A DNA stretch of 60,000 bases from Membranipora membranacea. Lineage: Eukaryota; Bryozoa; Gymnolaemata; Cheilostomatida; Membraniporidae. Position 1 is the stretch's first letter. Each line of letters opens with the position of its first letter. Below are positions 42,001 to 54,000 of this stretch, one piece after another. Under the pieces are notes generated by a model. The model worked only from the letters and a program-made list of their open reading frames with translations. It was not told the origin of the DNA and made no database searches. The stretch lies in contig OU612071.1 in assembly GCA_914767715.1 (NCBI GenBank), forward strand, positions 5,458,001-5,518,000, written 5' to 3'. Position numbers and translations under genes: made by a program.

Positions 42001-45000
42001 ACTGGAATAGAGAGTTTTCTGCGTTTTTCATATGAAGCAATTCTTATGCTGTATGTACTAAACTGCAACCTATTGGAGAGAAGACAACTCCGCAAAAAGG
42101 TTAAAATTTTAGCTCAGAAAATACAGTCTATACAAGAAAATTGAATTTTGGATACCGTTTTATCTATAATAAAACACCCCTCTACCAACAACGTACCTGT
42201 AGTTCCGTCAGTGGGTGTAGAGCTAGCTGATGCCAGCTCACAGTAATATCCGGCATCACATGTACCATTAGGTGCTGCCAGTCCCGAGGCAGCACAGAAC
42301 TGTCCTGGTGTACACTCAATCTATAATAAGAAAAGTTATATCTCTTGTTTTGCTGATGAAGATCACATCATACACGATTTTCTAGAACAATGCCCTCCTG
42401 GCTGTCTTAAAACATTTTAAGTACCACAGCTCATGGGGCAAAGACTGTTTCTTGAGACAAATGTGTATCATGATCAACGAGATTTTTTTTAAATGCAAGT
42501 TCCATACTCTAGTAGCAAGCTCTCTTTATGACAAAGTATATGCTTACTTTTCTCGCAACCTTTAGTGTTTGTGATAGATAATAAATCAATTAATCAATCA
42601 TACTATCAAACATAAATATAACAGCATTGATGGATGTGGTCAAACAACTGTAAATAATTATATTTATGGGGTTTTTTGGTGTATCAATATCTTCTCAATT
42701 CCTCATTTGTAGTAACACCATCAATTGTCTGGAGTAAGGCTGGAACGGGTTCCAAAAATCAGGACTGGGTCCGGTTTTTGGGTGTCCGCTCTCTTTCTAG
42801 ACCGAGTTGGGTACAAGTTTGCAATTTTTTACATAACGATGACCTGAGGTTTGTAAGCTAATTATTCAACATCATACAAAATTCTCTGCACTCTGAGATT
42901 CCACAAGCAGATTAAACCTCCAAGATTCAGCTGAAGGCGCTGTCAGAATGAATGACCACAAAGATGACACTTTTCTGACGTGTCCTGTTAACTAACCATT
43001 TGGACACTGGCTTGCGGACAGTAGTAACCAGGTTCACATTGTCCACCTATAGAGTTACCGTCAGCGTCAGTGGACCCATCAGCTGGTGTGGGGGTGTCCG
43101 ACTCCCCCGCACAGTACCAACCTTCATAACAATCACCTGTAGGGTTAGAGTTACCTTCTCCATCGCAATACATTCTACAAAGAAGGCAAGGAAACGTTAT
43201 TATGTTTGTTAAAAGCCCATCGAAGATCAAAGCATGTTAAAGTCAGACAGTTACTTATGATAAAGTTGAGACAGATTTCCATGGTAAAAAGGTTCAATGC
43301 TCTACTTTGCATGAATTATTGATGTTCCTCCCATGAGGGAAGATAACTCTCATTCTCTGCATTCATGCCAAGTAGAGCATTGAAATTGTTTACCATGTAA
43401 ATCTGACTCAACTTTATCAAATGAAGCTGCCTCACTATATAACGCTTAGGTCCATGGGTAGACTTTAATCCCAGTGCGAGGATTCCGGGTCACCAGAGGA
43501 CAAAACTGTAGCAGGTCAAGACGGGTTTCGAACCCGTGACCTTCTGCGTGTTAAGCAGATGTGATAACCATTACACCACTCGACCTTGCTGACATATATG
43601 AAAATTGTATATAAAATGGCGCAATGTTGTTCAAGATGCACTTTAGAATTTGGCACCCACTGATAATGAGCTTTCAATTATGCTGTGAATGAGCAGATGT
43701 TGTTCAATAGCAGAACTGAGCCAAAATTCTCAACATCTAGTTTACAAAGTGCAGCCTTCAACTAAATGAAGAATAAGTGGACTGGCTATCAGACAGTCAG
43801 ATGCATCATGGTTATTAATAAGCAACTCAGGCAAAGTATCTTTGAGGCTGCACAACCTGTGGGCAATCACTCATCAACATTGTCAAAAATACGTTTGGGC
43901 ATTAAGAGGGTTTGCCCAGTAGCCTTTCAGGCTGTTTGGTCATACTGGCCCGTTCTACATGCTACCAGTCTGCTCATGACTCACCCTGCAGGGCAGTCAA
44001 GACATGATGCCAGTATACTCCTTCTTGTAATGTTACTATAGGTACCAACAGGGCAAGGCTTGGCATACGCCTCCGTCGACAATGCTGGGCAGTAGTATCC
44101 TAAAATAAACCAACAGACTTTGTTAAAAGCAGCATTAAGTGTAAATTGCTCAACTCTTTCTACTCTAATCTTGCAACATTCTGCAAATTGATATCAAGTG
44201 ATTCCAAATTTTAATAATAACATTAATGACAATTATCAGTTTGATAATAATGAATAAAAAACCTTTATTATTGTTATTAAATTGACAAATAATCTAAACA
44301 AAAAACAAATAAAACTAATATCGATTTATCAGTACCGGTCAAACAGGAGAAAACTCTAATAAAAAGCTAGGCTCAAATTATATGACTATATATTTCCCAA
44401 ACTACAAGTTATTTTTAATTTACCTTTAATATAAACTTCTAGAAAACCTCAAACAATAAGATAAATCATTCTCCACTCACCACTAGGACACTCCTCCGGA
44501 TAGTCTGTAGTATGAGGACAGTAGTACCCAGCAGGACAATCCTCACAGGCTGACCATCTGGTCTCATTAGCATAAGTACCAGCATCACATGGGGTGGGTG
44601 TAGAGGAACCCAGAGGGCAGTAATGACCTGTGGTACAAGATTAATGGCTTTGATGATAGAGCATCCGATGCATGAACGGTGCAATTGACAGCCTAGGTAA
44701 ATCAGTTGTTGCTCTTAGGCCAGCATTTGCATCACACTTTAATCACTGAGACTGACACCAGGGGTAGCACACAGCAATCAGATCAACTGGCCTCAGTTGA
44801 ACCTTCATAGGCATTTCTGGTGAAATTGTCAGTGAGTAAGCTCCAATCAGATTGATGCATTTGGGGATCACATATACTGAGACCTGCTCAGAGCACATCT
44901 ATTGACTTACCTCTCGGACATTCCGATCCCCAGGTTTCATTGACAGGTGCAGCCTCCATAGAACCCTGTATACAGTAGAATCCTTCGTCACACTGTTGTG

Positions 45001-48000
45001 TGCCCGTATCTGTCATGTTAGTGTCGGGACAGTAATATCCTGGATCACAGGCTGTACAGCCCAATAAGGATTGTCCTTGTACTGCACTCCTATAAAATTG
45101 AGAATGAATTAATTTTCTGTTAACGCTTGATCTGAGGTTGATCTAAGGTTGATGTAAGGATGATATCAAGTGGATCTAAGGTTGATTTAAGTTTGCTCTA
45201 TGATGGATCTCAGTTGATCTAAGTTTAGTCAGAGGTTGACATAAGGATGAGCTAGAGTTGATCTGGGAGTGTATGTCCTTGGCAACATATACATCATGGT
45301 AATGTATATCCCTGGTACTGTTTGCCCCTGGTACTGTTTGCCCCTGGTAATGCCTGCCCCCGGTAATGTTTGCCTTATGATGTGACTTACCTGTATGTAC
45401 CAACAGGACAAGGTACTGGTATAGATGTTCCCTCTTCGCAGTAGTGGCCCTTCCAGCAGACTCCTTCATCATCTTTGTAGTCAAAGAATGGTGTAGCCGT
45501 TTCATGCTCTCCTTTAATGGCAAAGTACCCAGCAGCTATCAGTCCTGTCACATTAGTGAGTCCTGCAAAGTACAACATAAAACAATCATTCATCTGACAA
45601 TAATTCTCAACTTTTCCCAAGCACTAAGGTTGTGCTCTCATCATTTTAATATGTTATATAGCAATAAGGAGGGGACAACCTTAGTGGTTGAGAAAAGTTG
45701 AAAAAAAATTTACATTTTAATACAGCTTATGGTTTCAACTGTGTCCATAGGTTATTCAAAAGGATCCCATGGTGCTCTTAATTAGGCTGACCTTTAATAT
45801 GATACCAAAACAATCATTCATCTGACAATAATCAAAAATGGTTAATTAAATGTCTAGATGTCGCTGGCAGTGTCCATTTTGCAGTGCCTCCTTCACGGAA
45901 TGGGCTGAATTGTAGATGAATTTGTTTGCTGTAACTTAAAAGCATGGAGCGGTCGCCATTATAGTTCTGTCACATAAGCAGATGTTACATTAGTCAATAA
46001 GTTGACTGAAAATGGGCTGCTTGGTGGACAATCAGACTTCAAATCTTGGCTTAGACTTTACACCCACTCTAAACGTTGCCCCATCAAAATAAATAAATCT
46101 CTTTATCACACTTCGAGGCTAGTCTCTATCATCTACTAACTTTGTTATAACTCGTAACTTTGTTATATGATTCCCACCAAAAGGGTCACATGACCTTCAT
46201 ACAAAATCCAACCCTTTATAATGTGATCACCTGATCAAAGCGTTTCAGTGAAAGAGTTTTCCCCTCAGTTTTCTTCAATTAGGCTTTTTCATGTTATTAT
46301 TTGGCTGATCTAAAGACCCCAAGACCTGAATAGATTTCTTTCAGAAGAAATTCTTTTGAGTATGCCCTAAAACGATGCATCTCTTCATCACAATCTCACC
46401 TTCTGTAGCGCAGTAAGCTCCCTCATCACAATCCTCACACTCATCCTCAGAGGTAAGTCCCTGACGATCTCCGTACCTTCCTACAGGGCATGGCTCTGGT
46501 CTCAGTAATAGTGTGGCAAGTGTACTCGCTACACAGTAGTAACCTAAACAATTAAAAACAAAGAAATAACAATGACCCTCTTTCTATCTCACATTTGTAG
46601 ATTTAGAAAATTTAATTTGAATATTATGGTATCTCTTTTCTTCTGTTTAATTCATATTATATGGCATATTATGGGGCATATCTCTCAGAATATTAAAGAT
46701 GGTTCTGATAACCGGCCAATTTGTCTAAGTCTCATTAAGTGGTATTAGGCCAAGGTTAATGTGTATCCTGACCGCAGAAAATTTGGTTAAGTTGGCTTCT
46801 TCAACCTGAAAGCGTTGTATTAGTGAGTTTGAAATTATAAGTAATACAGCAAGGTCAGTTCAAGGCCAATTCAAGGTCAATAACCAGACCACATACCCTG
46901 TGGACATATTTGCGGTTCAGATTTGGCGTAACACATCCATCCTTGAGGGCAGAGATCACACTCTGACTGCCCTGTATTGTTAGCGTAGTAACCGATACCA
47001 CAGGCTACAGGAATCTCAGACCCTAGAAAGGTAGAAGAGATAAGCAGTTGAGCATTGAAATGCATGAAGAAGAGTCCCAATATTCATTCTCTTTGATCCT
47101 TACTACTTTTAAGACAGATCTTTGCTTTTCATGCGCTCTGTACAAGAAGCGTTTGCATTTGAAGACCATAACATTTTGCAACAGATTCTGTTTTCCTGGT
47201 TTATTGGATTTCTTGAATTGTTAAAGAAAATAGCCTTCCCTCTTTATTCACTTGCCAAAACTTTTATTACATTAAGTTATCGTAACTTCAAATAGCTTGG
47301 GTTTCTTACCTTGTGGACAGTAATGGAATCGGGGGCATATATCCCCACCTCCCGTACTGTTCTCAAATGGCTCATCGGTAAATGATCCACCTGTACAGTA
47401 AAAGCCTTCAGCGCAGTCGGCAACTGTAATACAAAGCAACATTACGTCAACCTCAGACTTACTCAGACCTCAGCCTTTTTAGAGCATGTTACAGCTGTAT
47501 ATTTGTACGGTAAATATCAGAAATATGTTGGAAACAGTGAAACCATTCTTTTCCAACCCATAGGTTAGCAAACAAAATTTTATTGTGGTAAAATAACTTT
47601 CATTCCCATATTGCATGCAGGTGATGCTCGAAGACTAAGGACTAAAAACTATGGTATTCATCAATATACTGTATATCACGCAAAGAATTCGGTATATGAT
47701 AGCTAGTTTCACTGACTAATGTATACTATTTTTTATGAAGTTTTTAGCTAAATCTCACTCAGGAGAACAGCAGGTGAGGTATACATGCATAAGAGGCAGC
47801 TTATACACTGCTTTTAATAACAAAGGGTTCCACAAGACAAACCCTTGTTGTGATGTTGTACATTTTCCTCACTTCACAAAAAGCAAATACATTTTGCATT
47901 CTAATTCCTAATTTCCCTTCATCAGTTCAAACTCCCCCCCCCCCGTCAATAACCTCACATTCAAACATCAGAGTATTATCTATCCCTTCAGCTGAGAGGC

Positions 48001-51000
48001 AACTACCTCAAGCTTTATCACCATCATGCAGTGGAATTAGCCTGGACACGCTGATAACTGGTGGTCTTTACACCAGCATTCCACATGACAAGGCTCAAGT
48101 GGAATAAGAAGTAACACAGACATATGTATCTTACCATAACTGTAGGTACTATGATTTCCTGCATGTATGTGTTAATCATGTTTATTTATATGTAACACAT
48201 AGAGTTTTACATTGCTACATAGGTAGGACAAACTTCTCTAACAGCCATGTTCAATAAACGCTGCTTTATCAAGTCATATCATTTATATGCTTGCCATCAC
48301 ATTTACAATTCCGTTTACCGCAACTCATCGACTGACAGGCAACTTTGCAACATTGACAACAAGGTTTTGCTCCTGATATCGAGCCCTTACCCTAGACTAT
48401 TGATATTGCACATCCCACAATGGCTGTAACTATTACACGATACAACGTTTTGATTTCAATCGCAACTTCAAAGTTCATAACAGTTTATGTTCAATTCAGC
48501 CAGTAGATAACTATATCAGTGCTATCCGCTGGAAACAAGCACTAACCTGGAGCTGTCAGTCCGGTGTCGTTACAGAATTTACCAGGGTCACATGACACAC
48601 AGTCATCAGCAGAGGCCCCCCCTGTCAGAGGGAGATATGTACCCATACCACATGGCACCATAGAGGAGGTGCCCTGAGGGCAGTAGTGTCCTGTGTAACA
48701 AAGAGCACTTATTTGTAATTCAAGTGTAAGGAGCAGAAAGTGAGCTCACCATGAAGGTGTCAGTATCTTGTCTGGTGGAGCTGCTAAGTTGTTTATTTTT
48801 CTTCATCAACCTAGTTGACGCCCTCCAAACTTAGATGAATGAAGAGCAGTCATGAGGCTAGGAGTGGGATGTGAAACGAGGGTAATAGTTTTGACTCATT
48901 GAACAAGAGTGTTATACCCCCGAAGGACATTTATGTGTAGAAGGTCAAAAGTCTTTCCTGTGCAGCTAAGCAAAAATATTTCAAAATCTTTTATCTAGAC
49001 AGGTTTAAAGCATTACTGGCGTGGACATTTTCTTGTATAACATCATATTATTCTCCAAACTTTGGTCTATCATGTGGGCAAGTGTCAGCGCTATAATCTG
49101 AATGAGCCAGTCATGTAAGGACATAAAACATTTAGTCACTTTAGTCATATGTAGTCACTATATAAGAATTTTTGACACCTTATTCTCCGCTACCATGGCA
49201 ACACATAAACAAAATCAGCCAATCACATTCAACTTTATCTTACGCTCCAGCCAATCAGAGAAAACCTCATAAATTCACCCTTTCTCTTATTTACCTGCTG
49301 CGCATACATCCCCGAAAAGTACCAGAGTTTTGTTGTTACCATATTCGTCCGGTCCGGGGTCATCGTTGAATACTGGGTCATCTAATATAGCCTCACCCCA
49401 GCATATGTGTCCCGCTCTGCAGTCCCCTGTTATGAAGATGATATATGTGCTGTCAACTTGCATACACATCAAAATTATCACTACAATTTCCTGTCATTCA
49501 TTCTGCATTTTCTTTGCATTATTCGTGAGTTATCACCATGAATGAATTGGTTCTGAATGCCTATATTTGCAATTAGCTTTTGATTGCATGAGAGTGTAAT
49601 AATTGTAATAAATGTTTTTTGCCACACAATTCACTTTCTTAGCGCCTGTCTACACACACTCCAGCTAACTTACCGTCTGAAAACTATCAAACAAGCGATG
49701 GACATTGTTAGAATCAATCATATTAAATCATACAATGTTATTTATATCTCACTTCAAATGCGATCCTTCAAATTCAAACTCCAGAGCTGCACAATCAAAT
49801 GATGCCCCTTATACACTGATCAACACCATATCCCCATGATATAGCTAGGTTCAACCACACATAAGACTGCATACTTTATAACTAATAGCTTTTACTTTAT
49901 ATGAGCTAACTTACCTGATGGTTCGAGAGCACCTGTAGATTCACAGTACTGACCAGTGGGACAGAGCAGACAATCTGTTATATTTGTGTTACCAGTTCTG
50001 TGAAAATAGAGTGTGAGAATAACACACATGCCATCCAGGGTGAAATCTGTAATGGCGTATGCAGCTCAATTCTCATACAGCTCCAGTAGAGCATCGTAGT
50101 AGTACCTCACCACAACAAGACTTTAACCAGGAATTTCTTGTTAACTAACCGTATTGTTATCATGGATCTGATTTCAATAGAATTTCCAGAGAGTCGTAAG
50201 GTGGAATACTCTGCATACATCATACATATTGGAGCAACTTTCATCATGCTATTTTGACAAGGAGTTACCTCCCCTAACGGAATTCCTGAATAGCAGTGGC
50301 AAATACTTATCAGGAGTTATTATCCCTATTGAGTGTTATCTTCTCTAACTTACTGATTAGTGTAGGTTCCTGTTTGGCAGACAGTATAGAAGGTTCCTTG
50401 TTCTTCATCACAGAAATGACCAGCTGGGCAGACTATTCTATAATCCATACCCTTATCAGGGCAGTAATATCCTAGACCACAGTCTAAACATTCCGCCATA
50501 CCATGATTGGGAGCGTATGTACCCTGAAAATATGGCAGTTGATGTGAGTTGGTGTATGGAGCCTTTTTATACATAAGTGCTTGTATTTGAACCTAATGCC
50601 CAAGGTTTTAGGGATTGGGAATACCATCTCCATAACGCTATGACGATGCAATGCAAGTTTTCAAGCAATTTGAAATGTTGGAAAGACTCTCAGGGTGCGA
50701 AGATCTGAATTTCCATAAAAAGGAAACTCGCAAAATAGGGAAGTCTCTGACTGAGCTATATATGATGATAAAGACTGCAGAATGGCTGAAGTTCCTTCCA
50801 AACCAAAATCGACTTGTGCAGGGCCATTGCACCATACTTTTGTACAATAACTACAAATATCCAAGGGAGACAAACCCTAACAAGTTATTAATAGTCATAC
50901 CTGTTCACACTCTGTTTGTACAGAGGAGCCATTAGGAGCATAGTAGCCTGGATCTGTTATTGTGAAGTCTGGCTGGTCACTTCCTGCGGGACAGTAGTAC

Positions 51001-54000
51001 CCACCCCAACATTTACCATTAGGTTCTCCACCGGCTAACTCACCAGGATCTCCCTATTATTGATATAAACACAATAAACTGCTCAGTAAATGAAAGGTAA
51101 GCTTTATTATGCAAATATCATAAGAACATACAATGCAAAAACAATAGCAACATACCAGTGTATGCAAATATTTCAAAATACTGAAAGCCATCAAGTTTAA
51201 TACAGCCATCAACCACATTTACAAGCGCATAAAAAACTTCACATAATCAGTAGGTTTTTATCAGAAAGCACTGGGGTGCTTGGGTAAGACCATTGTAAGT
51301 CTGCATCACGTAAAGCAGAACAATTTAGAAAACTTTTGAGAAAACCTTTATGAACGATGGGATCCCAGTATGGAAAACTTACCCTACAGTAGTATCCTGC
51401 CCAGCACTCTTCACAGTCAGCGTCGTTTACAGCTCCAGTGAAGTTAGAGAATGTACCGAGAGGGCAGGGCTTAGCAAACCAGGAACCAGAGAGACAGTAA
51501 CCTCCAGCAGGGCACGTCTCACCTTGAAACATTCAAATAAACCATGAGATGGGTATCACAACATTTGAGTATGTGAATAACCTAAATTAAGAATGAGTGT
51601 GAAAATGAATTACAATGATGATGATGAATTCTTCAAGTTTCAACAACAAAACTGAGCAGAGAAAGTATGCAGACACCGGCATTACAATATCTGCCTCTTA
51701 AATTTTCACAACAGACCGATACGCTCAGATTGACGATTCCCTTGATCAAGTTTGCTTATCATCGGAGGGGATTAATTCCGAAAGCAGGGAAAATTGATCT
51801 AAGGATTCCCAACAACTGTTTTAAGTTTTTTCAAATGTAGAGTCATTGAACTGAGCATACATCGATACAAAATTAAATTCACAAATTTTCTAGCTCTTTC
51901 TCACCAGTTACACCATCTAGCGGGCCGGAGGTGTACGCCCCGCTGTGACACAGGTATCCAGCATCACATGGTCCTCTGATATCTAGCAGTCCTGGTGTAT
52001 CACAGTATTTACCTCTGTCACATTGTGTACAGTTATCTACATGCTCTAAGTCTGAAAACAAAATGAAAACAAGAGCTGGTAAGCCATAATTATGATAAAT
52101 AAGGGAGGCAACTTCCAAATAAATCACAATAATTATTATGGAAGCGATAACACAACTTCTAAAGTCCTTGTTTCTGGGATACCATAACCAATGTTCCATA
52201 GCTATGGTGTTCCAATCTTGTTCAAATTATGAGGGGTTAAACATTATCCAAATCTACTATTCAAGCTCAGAGACAATAGCTTCCTTCTTAGCGGAAAGTC
52301 ATCAAAATAATGGGCCTCACTAGTCTCCAGGGTTTGACCAGGAAGTAACAGAACCCCTGTTACTTCTTGGTTTGAGTTAGAATTCACCAAGGCTCAATCA
52401 GGATATCACCCCATTAATGCAATTATGGAAATAAATCTCTGACTTACTTGTAGCGTTTCCGTAGGTACCGATGGGACAAGGTTCAGGTTTCCACACTGCC
52501 TCCACACAGTACGATCCTCTGGGGCAGTCTGCAGGGTTAACGGTAGCCTCAGTACAGTAGGACCCCGCAGGACAGAGAGGGCAGCTCGTAGCGTTAGGTG
52601 TACGAGTGTCCGTGGCGTATGTACCGGGCAGGCAGGGTTGCTAAAAAGTAGAATTAAATGAACTATTTGACCCCATCTCGAGTTTGTTTAGCCTAAGTTT
52701 CCTGGTAGCTAGATGCTTGACAGGGCAGGCATGCTGTACCCTATATCAAATTGGATCTCGTGTGATTGCCTTCGGGTTAGCTCCCCTTCTACTGATAAGC
52801 TGCAGCTGACCAATGGAGGAAGCATTCCGAATGCAGGCAAATTGGATCTAACTTGGTCTACCTCTACTCCGTAACAAAGGCAAAAACAAACAGGAAGTAC
52901 CGAGTAGTAGAGCCAATTTTGATGCTGTCACTCCTACATGCACCTACATAACTAGCTTGCCTTTTACACAAGAATATTAGATCACAATGTCATAATTAGA
53001 CTCAACTTTAATAGATAACTATGCAGATAGTTTTGCATTTCATTCATGAGACCCTATCTATATCAGCGTTACCTGTCTGGGGCCATACGATCCAATGTTA
53101 GGTGGTGAGTCTCCATAAGGGTTAATTATAGGACTAGGACAATAGTAGCCAGGATCACAACCGCCTGAGGTAGATGACACCCCCTCCAGACAGTAATCAC
53201 CAGCAGGACATGGTACACAGTCTAAGATGGAAGCTCCTCCCACTTCTTCTCTGATTGTTCCTACTGGACAGTTTATCTCTTCAGTAGTGGCTGCAAAAAT
53301 TCGGCAATCTGTCAATTTAGCTCAACAGTGGACATATACAATATGATTATTAGGCAGTGTATTGTTTTCTTTAAAATGTTTGTTAAGTGCTACAAAACTA
53401 TCAGGTTGGAAGTTATCACCATTTAAAAGAACAGGAATAAAAATCTGCTTGAGTGCAACAATCCACAAAAAATGGATAGGTTTACTCATCAGTTAGGAGT
53501 TGTCTCTTCGTTTTATGTAGGCGCACAACTCCAAAATAGTAGGGTAACTACACAATTTTTTATGTACCTTCAAACATGATGCATAAACAACAATTATTAT
53601 CCCATTTGGAAGCAAAACTAAGGCATATTTTCACTAGTGGAATTAAATAAATGTATATCACTTGTCCCAGCATCGTTTCTGCCTGATTGTCGTCAGAATG
53701 CACGATTCACAATGTTTATCGCAATAACTCTCAATTTAATAATATATATACACACCTTCATCACAGTATTTTCCCTCAGTACAGTTTTGTGAGTTGTAGA
53801 CATAGTCTAGTCCCTCCACACAGAAGAGACCGGCCGGGCAGCGTTTATCTGTCAACATCATATCCTTACTAGTCGTCGAGTTATCACAATAATGTCTGAA
53901 ATTAATCATGAGATTCACAAAATGAAGGATCTACTTATATGGTTGGAGTATCATTTAGTTAGAAAGTCCTTGATTATGGTTTGATTTAATCTATTGACTG

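Larger units (their letters stand above)
46544..49294. other. introns between exons 69 and 73
   Basis: Introns of about 290-1120 bp. The largest (47424-48546) has a poly-C run near 47935 and the possible Penelope-like piece. The others look unremarkable. Confidence 0.5.

Noticed and set aside
43766-44041. Plus-strand frame of 91 codons
   Set aside because: Its end is antisense to exon 65; no domain seen.
45466-45486. DYKDD in exon 68, similar to a FLAG epitope
   Set aside because: Only five residues match, the context is a natural repeat exon, and nothing suggests engineered DNA.
50638-50935. Open frames of 69-94 codons on both strands between exons 75 and 76
   Set aside because: No similarity to anything I recognise; typical intron composition; partly antisense to exon 76.
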